Assembly (NCBI GenBank): GCA_030770545.1
Contig: JAUCMP010000029.1
Span: 310,001-374,000, forward strand
Direction: 5' to 3'
Length of the DNA stretch: 64,000 nt
Origin: Macropodus opercularis
Taxonomy: Eukaryota > Chordata > Actinopteri > Anabantiformes > Osphronemidae
The first letter of the stretch is position 1. Each line of letters begins with the position of its first letter. This document shows positions 37,021-47,602 of this stretch, piece after piece. The notes under the pieces are model-generated. The model did not search any database, was not told where the DNA came from, and saw only the letters and a program-made list of their open reading frames with translations. Position numbers and translations under genes: made by a program.

Positions 37021-38298
37021 CTAAAATCCCTCGAAAACTTCTTCTTCCGTGTCCGAATTGAACAGCTGGGCTATTGCGGCATCCAAAACGCCTGGCTCCG
37101 TCTTATCAAAGTCATCATTAACCGAGTCAGTGTCGCTGCTGTTGTCTGGCAGTTCGGTGACAATTCCTGCCTTCCTAAAAGCTCGGACCACAGTTGTGAC
37201 TGATATACCAGCCCAGGCATTTACTATCCACTTGCAGATATTAGCATATGTCGTCCGGCGCTGTCTCCCCGTCTTGGTGAACGTGTGTTCGCCTTCGGTC
37301 ATCCACTGCTCCCACGCAGTTCGCAGTCGAGCTTTGAATGCTCTGTTGACGCCAACATCGAGCGGCTGGAGTTCTTTTGTTAATCCACCCGGAATGACGG
37401 CGAGCACTGAATTAGTGTGCTTCACTTGTTTTTTGACATGCTCGGTGATATGTGAGCGCATGGAGTCATAGATCAATAGGGACGGAGCTGTGTGAAAAAA
37501 ACCACCCGGTCTCTTCACATAAATTTCTCTCAACCACTCACTCATCTTTTCTTCATCCATCCATCCCTTCGAGTTAGCTTTTATGACAATGCCAGCTGGA
37601 AAGTTTTCTTTCGGCAAGGTCTTCCTCTTGAAAATAACCATGGGTGGAAGTTTGTGGCCATTAGCCTGGCAGGCGAGAACTACAGTGAAGGACGTTTTCT
37701 CATTCCCTGTGGTGCGAATATTCACCGTACGTGCTCCTGTTTTATCCACAGTGCGGTTTACAGGGATATCGAAGGTGAGTGGAACCTCGTCCATATTGAT
37801 GATATGCTCTGGCTGGATCTTTTTTTCAGTTATCTTGTTTCTGCAGTATGTGCGGAAAGTGGCCAACTTTTCCTGATAATCAGCTGGTAGTTGTTGTGAC
37901 ACAGTAGTGCGCGTACGGATGGAGAGATGACGTCGTTTCATAAAACGGAAGCACCAAGAAGGACCGCCTCTGAATTCACTGATGTTATGTTCGCGAGCTA
38001 GCGCTATTGCCTTCATACGAATTGTGACTGTACTAACACTTCTGCTTGCTGCTCTTTGTTCAGCAACCCACTGTTCAACTTTGTCCTCTAACTGTGGCCA
38101 TCTCGCTTTGTTCCCGCGGAAACTCTGTGTTGTCTTCTTTACTTGGCGGAGCTCATCCTCATACTTCCTCCACTTCCTCACCATTGATTCATTGATATTA
38201 AATTCTCTCGCTGCTGCTCTATTGCCGTGTTCTTGTGCGTGGCTTATCGCCTTGAGTTTAAACTCAGCGTTGTACGCGTGTCTTTTGGTAGGAGCCAT
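37021..38298 (-). CDS. Pogo/Tigger-type transposase, 425 aa
   Basis: Catalyses cut-and-paste transposition of the element at 36150-38533. The ATG at 38298 (MAPTKRHAYNAEFKL) is the natural start. Residues about 5-50 form a helix-turn-helix DNA-binding domain (AAREFNINESMVRKWRKYED), and residues about 65-135 a second, CENP-B-like, helix-turn-helix (WVAEQRAASRSVSTVTIR, SWCFRFMKRRHLS). The DDE-type catalytic domain follows: D170 in NMDEVPLTFDIP, D278 in LLIYDSMRSH and D314 in LTKELQPLDVGVN, all in the spacing of pogo/Tigger transposases. The acidic C-terminus (SDTDSVNDDFDKTEPG, NSDTEEEVFEGF) is typical of the group. No stop or frameshift is present. Codon use shows no host-gene context; it is a transposon gene rather than a domesticated one, because it still sits between terminal repeats. 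Confidence 0.93.
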   Translation of the reverse strand: MAPTKRHAYNAEFKLKAISHAQEHGNRAAAREFNINESMVRKWRKYEDELRQVKKTTQSFRGNKARWPQLEDKVEQWVAEQRAASRSVSTVTIRMKAIALAREHNISEFRGGPSWCFRFMKRRHLSIRTRTTVSQQLPADYQEKLATFRTYCRNKITEKKIQPEHIINMDEVPLTFDIPVNRTVDKTGARTVNIRTTGNEKTSFTVVLACQANGHKLPPMVIFKRKTLPKENFPAGIVIKANSKGWMDEEKMSEWLREIYVKRPGGFFHTAPSLLIYDSMRSHITEHVKKQVKHTNSVLAVIPGGLTKELQPLDVGVNRAFKARLRTAWEQWMTEGEHTFTKTGRQRRTTYANICKWIVNAWAGISVTTVVRAFRKAGIVTELPDNSSDTDSVNDDFDKTEPGVLDAAIAQLFNSDTEEEVFEGF

Positions 38299-38535
38299 TT
38301 CAGGGTATTTACAAAAATATTAAAATGGAAATGAAACGCCAGTTTCCCGGTATCCCAGCATGCACTGCGCACTATTACGGGGGAAAATCGAGTCGCGGCT
38401 GCTTACCGTAACTGAGACCTGTATGCGTTTTAATACTGGGCCATATACAAGGCGCATTGTATTATTAGGCGCATGATCAGCTTTTGAAACGATTGAAGGC
38501 GTTTAGGTGCGCCTAATCGTGCGGAAAATACGGTA

Positions 38536-38610
38536 CTAGCCAGGCCCTACCTTGCTTGGCTTCCGAGTTCGAATGAGATCGGGCACGTTGAAGGTGGTAT
38601 GGCCGTAAGC
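38536..38610 (-). pseudogene. 5S rRNA gene split by the pogo transposon, 5' part
   Basis: RNA positions 1-75 of the 5S gene, with its upstream promoter and box A, but without box C and without the 3' end. The rest is at 36107-36149. Confidence 0.94.
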
Positions 38611-38752
38611 GAGAAAATGTTACCTCATTACGTCATTTGAAGGTGACAACACGTCAGAATGTCATGACAGTCACGACTGTTACTTCATCAAGGTCATCTG
38701 TGTAACCAATATGGAGAATCACCCAATGTTGCGTTGAAAGAGAAAAGAAAAG

Positions 38753-41658
38753 GCTTACAGCACCTGGTATTCCCAGGCGGTCTACCGTCCAAGTACAAGC
38801 CAGGCCCTACCTTGCTTGGCTTCCGAGGTCGAATGAGATCAGGCACGTTGAAGGTGGTATGGCCGTAAGCGACAAACCTGTACCACATTATATCTTTTGA
38901 AGGTGACTATATTTCAGACTGTCACAACTATCTGCTCATCAAGGACATATGTGTAACCAAGATGGAGAATCACCCAATGTTGCGTTGAAAGAGAAAAGAA
39001 AAGGCTTACAGCACCTGGAATTCCCAGGCGGTCTACCGTCCAAGTACAAGCCAGGCCCTACCTTGCTTGGCTTCCGAGGTCGAATGAGATCAGGCACGTT
39101 GAAGGTGGTATGGCCGTAAGCGACAAACCTGTACCACATTATATCTTTTGAAGGTGACTATATTTCAGACTGTCACAACTATCTGCTCATCAAGGACATA
39201 TGTGTAACCAAGATGGAGAATCACCCAATGTTGCGTTGAAAGAGAAAAGAAAAGGCTTACAGCACCTGGAATTCCCAGGCGGTCTCCCGTCCAAGTACTA
39301 GCCAGGCCCTACCTTGCTTGGCTTCCGAGTTCAAATGAGATCGGGCACGTTGAAGGTGGAATGGCCGTAAGCGACAAATTGTTACCTCAATATGTCTTTT
39401 GAAGGCGACAACACGTCAGAATGTCATGACAGTCACGACTGTTACCTCATCAAGGTCATCTGTGTAACCAATATGGAGAATCACCCAATGTTGCGTTGAA
39501 AGAGAAAAGAAAAGGCTTACAGCACCTGGTATTCCCAGGCGGTCTCCCTTCCAAGTACTAGCCAGGCCCTACCTTCCTTGGCTTCCTAGTACGAAAGAGA
39601 TCTGGCACGTTGAAGGTGGTATGGCCGTAAGCGAGAAATTGTTACCTCATTACGTCATTTGAAGGTGACAACACGTCAGAATGTCACAATTATCTGCTCA
39701 TCAAGGACATATGTGTAACCAAGATGGAGAATCACCCAATGTTGCGTTGAAAGAGAAAAGAAAAGGCTTACAGCACCTGGAATTACCAGGCGGTCTCCCG
39801 TCCAAGTACAAGCCAGGCCCTACCTTGCTTGGCTTCCGAGTTCGAATGAGATCGGGCACGTTGAAGGTGGTATGGCCGTAAGCGAGAAATTGTTACCTCA
39901 TTACGTCATTTGAAGGTGACAACATGTCAGAATGTCATGACAGTCACGACTGTTACTTCATCAAGGTCATCTGCGTTACCAAAAAGGAGAATCACCCAAT
40001 GTTGCGTTGAAAAATAACAGAAAAGGCTTACAGCACCTGGTATTCCCAGGCGGTCTACCGTCCAAGTACTAGCCAGGCCCCACCTTGCTTGGCTTCCGAG
40101 GTCGAATGCGATCAGGTACGTTGAAGGTGGTATGGCCATAAGCGACAAACCTGTACCACATTATATCTTTTGAAGGTGACTATATGTCAGACTGTCACAA
40201 TTATCTGCTCATCAAGGACATATGTGTAACCAAGATGGAGAATCACCCAATGTTGCGTTGAAAGAGAAAAGAAAAGGCTTACAGCACCTGGAATTCCCAG
40301 GCGGTCTCCCGTCCAAGTACAAGCCAGGCCCTACCTTGCTTGGCTTCCGAGTTCGAATGAGATCGGGCACGTTGAAGGTGGTATGGCCGTAAGCGAGAAA
40401 TTGTTACCTCATTACGTCATTTGAAGGTGACAACATGTCAGAATGTCATGACAGTCACGACTGTTACTTCATCAAGGTCATCTGCGTTACCAAAAAGGAG
40501 AATCACCCAATGTTGCGTTGAAAAATAACAGAAAAGGCTTACAGCACCTGGTATTCCCAGGCGGTCTACCGTCCAAGTACTAGCCAGGCCCTACCTTGCT
40601 TGGCTTCCGAGGTCGAATGAGATGAGGTACGTTGAAGGTGGTATGGCCGTAAGCGACAAACCTGTACCACATTATATCTTTTGAAGGTGACTATATGTCA
40701 GACTGTCACAACTATCTGCTCATCAAGGACATATGTGTAACCAAGATGGAGAATCACCCAATGTTGCGTTGAAAGAGAAAAGAAAAGGCTTACAGCACCT
40801 GAAATTCCCAGGCGGTCTCCCGTCCAAGTACAAGCCAGGCCCTACCTTGCTTGGCTTCCGAGTTCAAATGAGATCGGGCACATTGAAGGTGGTATGGCCG
40901 TAAGCGACAAACTTGTACCACATTATATCTTTTGAAGGTGACTATATGTCAGACTGTCACCACTATCTGCTCATCAAGGACATATGTGTAACCAAGATGG
41001 AGAATCACCCAATGTTGCGTTGAAAGAGAAAAGAAAAGGCTTACAGCACCTGGTATTCCCAGGCGGTCTCCCGTCCAAGTACAAGCCAGGCCCTACCTTG
41101 CTTGGCTTCCGAGGTCGAATGAGATCGGGCACGTTGAAGGTGGTATGGCCGTAAGCGAGAAATTGTTACCTCATTACGTCATTTGAAGGCGACAAGACGT
41201 CAGAATGTCACAATTATCTGCTCATCAAGGACATATGTGTAACCAAGATGGAGAATCACCCAATGTTGCGTTGAAAAATAACATAAAAGGCTTACAGCAC
41301 CTGGTATTCCCAGGCGGTCTCCCGTCCAAGTACTAGCCAGGCCCTACCTTGCTTGGCTTTCGAGTTCGAATGAGATCGGGCACGTTGAAGGTGGTATGAC
41401 CATAAGCGACAAAACTGTACCACATTATATCTTTTGAAGGCGACTATATGTCAGACTGTCACAAGTATCTGCTCATCAAGAACATATGTGTAACCAAGAT
41501 GGAGAATCACCCAATGTTGCGTTGAAAGAGAAAAGAAAAGGCTTACAGCACCTGGTATTCCTAGGCGGTCTCCCGTCCAAGTACTAGCCAGGCCCTACCT
41601 TGCTTGGCTTCCGAGGTCGAATGAGATCGGGAACGTTGAAGGTGGTATGGCCATAAGC
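38753..41658 (-). rRNA. 5S rRNA gene cluster, 12 genes
   Basis: Twelve 118-bp minus-strand 5S genes with left ends at 38753, 39004, 39255, 39515, 39766, 40026, 40277, 40537, 40788, 41039, 41290 and 41541. Several carry GTACAAGCC instead of GTACTAGCC on the plus strand (RNA position 74-75 region): 38753, 39004, 39766, 40277, 40788 and 41039. The gene at 39515 has many private changes (CTTCCTTGG, TAGTACGAAAGAGATCTGG) and is probably a pseudogene. Spacers at 39633-39765 and 41157-41289 are A/B hybrids. Confidence 0.94.
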
Positions 41659-41800
41659 GAGAAATTGTTACCTCATTACGTCATTTGAAGGCGACAACAC
41701 GTCAGAATGTCATGACAGTCACGACTGTTACCTCATCAATGTCATCTGTGTAACCAAGATGGAGAATCACCCAATGTTGCGTTGAAAGAGAAAAGAAAAG

Positions 41801-41895
41801 GCTTACAGCACCTGGTATTCCCAGGCGGTCTCCCGTCCAAGTACTAGCCAGGCCCTACCTTGCTTGGCTTCCGACTTCGAATGAGATCGGGCACG
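41801..41895 (-). pseudogene. 5S rRNA gene split by the second Mutsu-like LINE, 3' part
   Basis: RNA positions 24-118 of a 5S gene; positions 1-23 are at 47843-47865. The break is at the same nucleotide as in the gene at 9543-9637. Confidence 0.95.
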
Positions 41896-42231
41896 TTTTT
41901 TTTTTTTTTTTTTTTTTTGTCTTTTATTATCAAAAATACAACATGAACATTAAGTGCAAACTATATACAGTGTGTCTTCATTAAAAAAATAACATGTAAT
42001 AACAAGCTCATACCAACAACAAGAAAAACAACTCAACGATCACCTACAGTTAATTGTGGATAAATGTCAACATAAATCATACAAACAACAAAACAAAAAC
42101 CAAAAAACAAAAATAAAGTTTGTAATGCAAAAGACAATTTTGATTGAAAGACCCCTCAAATACAATGAATAATTAAATAAAGTGTACTGACCAGCAGAGA
42201 ACAAAAAAAACCCAAACCAAAAACACATTTT

Positions 42232-45200
42232 TTATCCAAAATCAAAAGTCAGTTTCCCTTTCTCCCCCACCTTGCACAATGAATTGTTAACACACCACGT
42301 CTCTTTAAACCCTTTAACATCCCTTGCAAACAGTGCTTTCATGTAACAGCAAAACATGTTCTTGCAAAAAATCACCCTATTCACCCTTTTGTTTTTATAC
42401 AGTGCGCAGTTTCTAGCTATATACACCACATGTCTAGCTGTGCATAACAGAAAGTTTACTAAATCTCTATTTACAATTCCCCTCCTCCCCTTGCTCTCCA
42501 AACCAAACACCCAAACTCTGTCCCATTGCTCCCCTGCTAAGTCTCTCATTCCACACTTTTCCACTAACACCCCTCTCAGCCACTCTCTGAATTCCCTTAC
42601 CACCATGCATTCCAAAAAAAAATGTTCAAAGCACTCGTCCAATATACCACACACCGCACACACACGTGAAAAGAGTTGTTTATCTATTTGATGCAAGATT
42701 ATGGAGACCGGGATGCGTCTGTGTCGTATTTTGAAGTTGCTATTGAACAGTTCTGCTGGAATAAAGTAGGGGTGAAGATCGAGCCAGGTTGGTTGTAATG
42801 AGATTGCTGAAAACATCCGGGTCCAGTGTGGTATAGCTGCCGGAGGTTTGAATACAGTGTGTATGAAATGTTTGTACCAGAATTTAGGAGTCATGTCCTC
42901 CATTGTGATGTCTGTGTCTTGTGCCCAACTGAAGACTAAACCCCCTCCTTCAGCCTCCCCATTCTTTAAGATTTCTTTCCACTCCTGCATTAACCCAGCC
43001 CTCACTGCTGCTACCACCTTTCTCACCCTCTCCTTTCTCACTTTGTGTCCCACTGCTTCAAATTTTGCCATTATTAACCCCACATCAAAAAAAGCTCCCT
43101 GCTCATCCAATAAATCTCCTACTTTAGAGATGACTAGATTCTCCACCCTACTTCCCAGCAAATTGCCCGCTGAACCTAAAAACGAATTCCCAAACACCGG
43201 CTGGCTTAAAATATCCTTTTTCCCTTGTGGTGTGAGTGACAGATGGGGCAGCGCTCTGCCCCATGCTTCTCCCATCTCCCTGAAAAGTGGATCTCCTGCG
43301 TTTATTCCTCGTGCAAACAGTTTTGAACATAAATTAAAATCTCTACACTCACCTCTGTGATTAATAAAATCCTGAAAATAATCCTTCCATATGTGTCCAC
43401 CTTCACCCACTAGAAATTTCCTAAATAAGCCCATCCTCAGTGAAAATCTTTTGACATGTAAGTCACACAGCCACAATCCTCCCTCTTCCCGTGTTCCAAC
43501 TAAAGTTCTCCGTGCAATCCTAAAACCCCTCCCCTTCCACAGAAAATCAGTAAAAAGTGTGTGTAGTTGTGCTAACATGTCTTTTGGCATGTGGCAGACT
43601 TTCATTACATAAACTAGTTTAGGTATTAGAATTGCATTTATTATTGTGGCCTTCCCTCTGAGGCCTAAACCTCTCATTTTCCACAGGTTTACCCTGTCTC
43701 TGACGTATGCCGTCTGTTCTCTCCACATTTTCTCAGCGCAGAGCTGCCTGTCAGGACCGATGAGAGTTCCAAGCACCCTCACTTCTCCATTTGCGGCCTT
43801 GAACATTCTGCCCATTTCCCCTGGGTCTGTGTTCGGCCCTGTGGCCAGCACAGACTTTGCCAGATTTAATCTCGCTCCTGATGCTTTCTCATACAAAGCT
43901 ACATGTTTCATTACTTTCCTTAATTCTTCTTTGTCTTTTATCATGATCGATATATCATCAGCGTATTGTGCAATCTTGAAATGATTTCCCATTGGTGAGA
44001 CTATCCCCCCTATGTCAGTGTCATTTAAAATCAGGGCAGCAAGGGGCTCTGCCACCAATGCATACAGCATCGATGACAGAGGACACCCCTGCCGCACAGA
44101 TCTTCCCAATCGCACCTGGTCGGTTAAAAACCCATTCACTTTCACCCTGCTACAAGCATTCCCGTACATTCTTCTCATCCATCCGATAAAACCGGGGCCG
44201 AAACCAAACGTACTCAGACACGCGAATAAGAACTGGTGTTCGACTCTGTCGAAAGCTTTCTCCAGGTCCAGGCTTAAAAACACCCCTCCCATTTGCATCA
44301 CTCTTTCATACGTGCACCGTGTGGATAATATTGAGTCTGTGATGTCCCTACCAGGCACACTGTACGTTTGGTTTGGCCCCACAATTGTACCAATCACTCT
44401 GCGGAGCCGTCCCCCCAGCACACGGGCCAGGATTTTGTAGTCTGTGTTGAGCAGACTGATCGGCCTGTAGTTTGCCAGCTCCGACCTGGCACCTTTGTTT
44501 TTAAAGACCAAGGTAATCACACCTCCCAAAAAGGACTCTGCGCACCTGTCTTCCTCCTGCATGGCAGAGAACAGCCTGCAGAGGATCGGAATCAGCTGCT
44601 CTGCAAAGCGCTGGAAAAACTCAGCCGAGAGGCCGTCCGCCCCCGGGCTTTTCGCTTTTTTCAGCCCTGTTATTGCTGCCGCGACCTCTCGGGGCAGAAT
44701 GCCACCGTCACACATCTCTGCATCCTCAGGGCTTAGGGAGCAGCTGATGCTTCCCACTGCCCTATCTATGTGTTCCTGCTCTGTGTTCTGTGCAGTGAAT
44801 AGATCAGTATAGAAGTCGTGCACTGTTTGCAAAATTTCTATGTTGTCAGTCTGTATGTGTCCCGCTGCATCTTTTAACTCTGTGATGTATGCCCGAGTCT
44901 GTCTCTTCTTCTCCAACCCCAGGAAGAAGGCGGTGCAGCGCTCCCCGTCAAGCATATGTTGTGCCTTGCTACGGATCATTGCTCCCCTGCACCTGTCCTC
45001 TTCCATGGTTCTCAGCTGCTCCCTCAGCCCGAGATACACGCTCAGCGGACGGCTGGCATCCTCCCCGAGCAGCTCCAGCTCCCTGTGCAGACGGTCCCTC
45101 AGCTGAGTCTCTCTGTGGCTCTCTCTCTGCCTCTTCTCTCTGCTCCATGCGATGCAGCGCCGCTTAATTAAAAACTTGGTGCGCTCCCACCACTCGACTA

Positions 45201-46020
45201 TATCTACTACAAACCTGCTTTCATCTGATAAACCAGAGAGAAGAGACTGCATCTTTTCAACAAATACAGCGTCCTCCAGGAGGGCCGTGTTGAAACACCA
45301 CAGCCCTCCGTTCCTCTGCCTGCCACCCTCTCCCAGAGTCACCTTTAGGGAGGCGTGATCGCTCCCTGCACCAAACTCATATGAGCAGTTGTTAAGTGTT
45401 CTTACCAGGCCGGCAGCCAGCAAACACAGGTCAATTCTAGACTGCTTCAGGCTTCCCAGCACAACTTGTTGCCGGGAAAAGGCTCGTGTGCTGGGGTTTT
45501 GACTCCGCCATGCATCCACCAAGCAATACTCATCCATCCACTCAAACACAGTCGTTCTGCTACTATCATTTTTGTATGTATTGTTCTTTCCCACATCCAT
45601 CTTGGTTAAAGCCACATTAAAGTCGCCAACTATAATTGTTCTTTCATTCGTCCATTTTTTGCAATTGTTGAACACACTTCGTCTCTCTCCTTCATTGTTT
45701 GGTCCATATAAATTAATTATGCGGTACTTCATGCCATTGATTATCATATCTATTACAATAACCCTCCCCGCCACATCCCTATAGATTACGTCTGCTTTTT
45801 CACACGCATTCACTCTCACAAATACTGCCACACCCGCTTTGCCAGTTCCGGACAGGGAATAAAAGAATTCTCCTTTCCAGAATGATCGTATTCCACTCAC
45901 TACATTCTCACTCCACCTGCACTCCTGTACGCACAGCACATCACACTCCATTCGGTCGCATATGTCTTTAATACGGCTCAACCTGGCAAGTCCGCATAAG
46001 TTTCTGGATGTTATTTTCAT
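42232..46020 (-). CDS. Mutsu-like ORF2: endonuclease and reverse transcriptase, 1,262 aa
   Basis: The polyprotein that nicks the target and copies LINE RNA by target-primed reverse transcription in the nucleus. The ATG at 46020 (MKITSRNLCGL) opens directly into the apurinic-type endonuclease domain (about residues 1-230): VQECRWS, YGPNNE, GDFN at 132-135, and SDHASLKV near its end. The reverse transcriptase domain (about 480-760) shows ANYRPISLLNTDYKILA, SLDLEKAFDRVEH, GRSVRQGCPLSSMLYAL and the catalytic YADD at 686-689. A Cys-rich motif lies at C1121, C1124, H1133 and C1138. NYRPISLLNTDYKILA is typical of the L1/Tx1 group. Length is normal for Tx1-group ORF2 and no defect is visible. In this group the endonuclease is thought to set target choice, here a 5S gene. 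Confidence 0.95.
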   Translation of the reverse strand: MKITSRNLCGLARLSRIKDICDRMECDVLCVQECRWSENVVSGIRSFWKGEFFYSLSGTGKAGVAVFVRVNACEKADVIYRDVAGRVIVIDMIINGMKYRIINLYGPNNEGERRSVFNNCKKWTNERTIIVGDFNVALTKMDVGKNNTYKNDSSRTTVFEWMDEYCLVDAWRSQNPSTRAFSRQQVVLGSLKQSRIDLCLLAAGLVRTLNNCSYEFGAGSDHASLKVTLGEGGRQRNGGLWCFNTALLEDAVFVEKMQSLLSGLSDESRFVVDIVEWWERTKFLIKRRCIAWSREKRQRESHRETQLRDRLHRELELLGEDASRPLSVYLGLREQLRTMEEDRCRGAMIRSKAQHMLDGERCTAFFLGLEKKRQTRAYITELKDAAGHIQTDNIEILQTVHDFYTDLFTAQNTEQEHIDRAVGSISCSLSPEDAEMCDGGILPREVAAAITGLKKAKSPGADGLSAEFFQRFAEQLIPILCRLFSAMQEEDRCAESFLGGVITLVFKNKGARSELANYRPISLLNTDYKILARVLGGRLRRVIGTIVGPNQTYSVPGRDITDSILSTRCTYERVMQMGGVFLSLDLEKAFDRVEHQFLFACLSTFGFGPGFIGWMRRMYGNACSRVKVNGFLTDQVRLGRSVRQGCPLSSMLYALVAEPLAALILNDTDIGGIVSPMGNHFKIAQYADDISIMIKDKEELRKVMKHVALYEKASGARLNLAKSVLATGPNTDPGEMGRMFKAANGEVRVLGTLIGPDRQLCAEKMWREQTAYVRDRVNLWKMRGLGLRGKATIINAILIPKLVYVMKVCHMPKDMLAQLHTLFTDFLWKGRGFRIARRTLVGTREEGGLWLCDLHVKRFSLRMGLFRKFLVGEGGHIWKDYFQDFINHRGECRDFNLCSKLFARGINAGDPLFREMGEAWGRALPHLSLTPQGKKDILSQPVFGNSFLGSAGNLLGSRVENLVISKVGDLLDEQGAFFDVGLIMAKFEAVGHKVRKERVRKVVAAVRAGLMQEWKEILKNGEAEGGGLVFSWAQDTDITMEDMTPKFWYKHFIHTVFKPPAAIPHWTRMFSAISLQPTWLDLHPYFIPAELFNSNFKIRHRRIPVSIILHQIDKQLFSRVCAVCGILDECFEHFFLECMVVREFREWLRGVLVEKCGMRDLAGEQWDRVWVFGLESKGRRGIVNRDLVNFLLCTARHVVYIARNCALYKNKRVNRVIFCKNMFCCYMKALFARDVKGFKETWCVNNSLCKVGEKGKLTFDFG

Positions 46021-46063
46021 TTATGGGGGGGGGGGGGGGGGAGACGCAGTATCCACACATTCT

Positions 46064-47602
46064 TCATTTGCTCTTGCCTCTTGCTTTCTTCCTACTCCTG
46101 CTCATCTTCCCTCTGATTGCCTCCACCTCCTCCATATCCACGTCAGAAGTGGGAGAGGTGTATCCGGAGGCAGACAGACTCTCTGTCTTCTCTCTGGCTG
46201 CTCCTGAAGCATTCACTCTTTTTCCCCCCTCTCTCTTACAAGGCGGTGCGATTGCAGGCACAATCTTCTCACTGCCCATAAGCACCGTTCCACCAGCCAC
46301 ACTCGAATCAATTCTCCCTTCGTTTCGCTGGGCTACTTGCTCAATAGCAGGCACCATCTCACTTCTGTGATTCATTTCCCCCTGTTCCCCCTCCTCTCCA
46401 CTCCATGATAAATCAGATTCTGGCAGGCTCTCATCATCTGACACCAATCTCGCCCCCTGCACAGATGCGACAGCCTGCTCCTCATGCACACCCACACACA
46501 CACAGTTTGTATCGGTATTGTGACATTCGATACATCTTTTTCCCCATGCCCCACACTCTCGTGCATAGTGACCCTGCTTGTTGCACTTGAAGCACACAAA
46601 GTCCGGACAGTCTCTGACAATGTGGCCGGGCTGCAAGCACATTCTGCAAACCTTTTGTTGGTTGTTATGGATTACCCTGAAGTACTCAGGCCCAGTTGCA
46701 GTCATAAATTTGGCTGAATAGGGCAGTGATTGAACTTGATCTGTGAATTTTACCTTCATGAATCTCGTGCCGTCTGCCACGTCCGTTCCCGGCCACATGC
46801 GCCGTTTGATTGGGGAGACTGCCCGTACTCCCCATGTATGAAGTTTGTCCATGATGTCTTCGTCTGTTATATAAGATGGCAAATTTAAGAAGGAAACCAC
46901 CAACTCGTCAACGGCCAAAGACTTGGCCATCACCACGGTGGAGCCGATTTTTAGACCGTCCAGCAGTCTCCTCTTCCCAGCTTCACTCCTGAGTGTCACT
47001 TCATACTTGCGCAGCCCTGTTTCTCGCAGGGCAACGACTCCGCCGCACACATCCCGTATAGCTCTTAGCAGTTCAATGGTTGTTACATTATCCGTGCCCA
47101 AGATTTCTGTCATCACAGTCAGCTCCTTGTCATATCTTTTGACGTTAGTATTTTCCACTGCTGCGTTGCTGGAGCGTTGTCCTGCGTTGCCCCCGTTCTG
47201 CTCCGATGGTCCCGCTGCGCTGCCACGGTCCGCTGTGCTGTCATCCGCTGCCCTAGGCTGTATGCCCGTCGCTCCCATGAACTGCTGCTGTGCTTCCTCC
47301 TGTGGCTTCAACGATGTCGCTTCACCGCTTCCCTCACCACTCCTGCCATTCTCCGCCACTGCAGCCGTAAGGTGGGCTTTCCTGTCTGAGGCTGCAGGTT
47401 TGGGTCGGGCTTGTCCGCTGTCCTCCGCTGCACCACCTCTGTCATTCGCCCCTTTGGTCGGTCGTCGCACACTTGCTTCAGGCGCTGCAGTCCCTGCTTT
47501 GCTTCTCCCTTCTGCCTCAACTTGGCTCATGTTGCGAACACCGTTCTGCCCCTCCATCTGCTTCCTACCAAGCTTTGCTCTCTCAGGCTGGCGGTTCTCC
47601 AT
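46064..47602 (-). CDS. Mutsu-like ORF1: zinc-knuckle RNA-binding protein, 512 aa
   Basis: Expected to coat LINE RNA and form the particle imported to the nucleus. The ATG at 47602 (MENRQPERAKLGRKQ) is chosen because the first copy aligns from the equivalent ATG; the frame is open further upstream only through non-ATG codons. Residues 1-160 are low-complexity, rich in Ala, Gly, Arg and Gln. A folded middle part runs from TEILGTDNVTTIELLRA through LAVDELVVSFLNLPSYI to GPEYFRVIHNNQQK. It is followed by two CX2CX4HX4C knuckles (CRMCLQPGHIVRDC, CFKCNKQGHYAREC) and a third Cys-rich motif (CIECHNTDTNCVC). An acidic, Ser-rich tail ends in a basic stretch (SRSRKKARGKSK). The 43-bp gap to ORF2 contains a G17 run on the plus strand (46025-46041). 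Confidence 0.93.
   Translation of the reverse strand: MENRQPERAKLGRKQMEGQNGVRNMSQVEAEGRSKAGTAAPEASVRRPTKGANDRGGAAEDSGQARPKPAASDRKAHLTAAVAENGRSGEGSGEATSLKPQEEAQQQFMGATGIQPRAADDSTADRGSAAGPSEQNGGNAGQRSSNAAVENTNVKRYDKELTVMTEILGTDNVTTIELLRAIRDVCGGVVALRETGLRKYEVTLRSEAGKRRLLDGLKIGSTVVMAKSLAVDELVVSFLNLPSYITDEDIMDKLHTWGVRAVSPIKRRMWPGTDVADGTRFMKVKFTDQVQSLPYSAKFMTATGPEYFRVIHNNQQKVCRMCLQPGHIVRDCPDFVCFKCNKQGHYARECGAWGKRCIECHNTDTNCVCVGVHEEQAVASVQGARLVSDDESLPESDLSWSGEEGEQGEMNHRSEMVPAIEQVAQRNEGRIDSSVAGGTVLMGSEKIVPAIAPPCKREGGKRVNASGAAREKTESLSASGYTSPTSDVDMEEVEAIRGKMSRSRKKARGKSK

Larger units (their letters stand above)
36150..38533 (-). mobile_element. Pogo/Tigger-type DNA transposon
   Basis: A 2,384-bp element with a TA target duplication. 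The 28-bp terminal inverted repeats match at 24 positions; both begin CCGTATTTT, followed by CGCACGA and CGCACC. Inside both ends are several short subterminal copies of AAGGCGCA or AGGCGCA (36230-36285 and 38450-38515), likely transposase-binding repeats. One complete transposase gene lies on the minus strand. TA duplication, terminal repeat type and the transposase together place it in the pogo branch of the Tc1/mariner superfamily. An unrelated hAT-like segment sits inside it (36324-36901). As the ORF is open and both ends are present, it could have been mobile recently. Confidence 0.92.
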
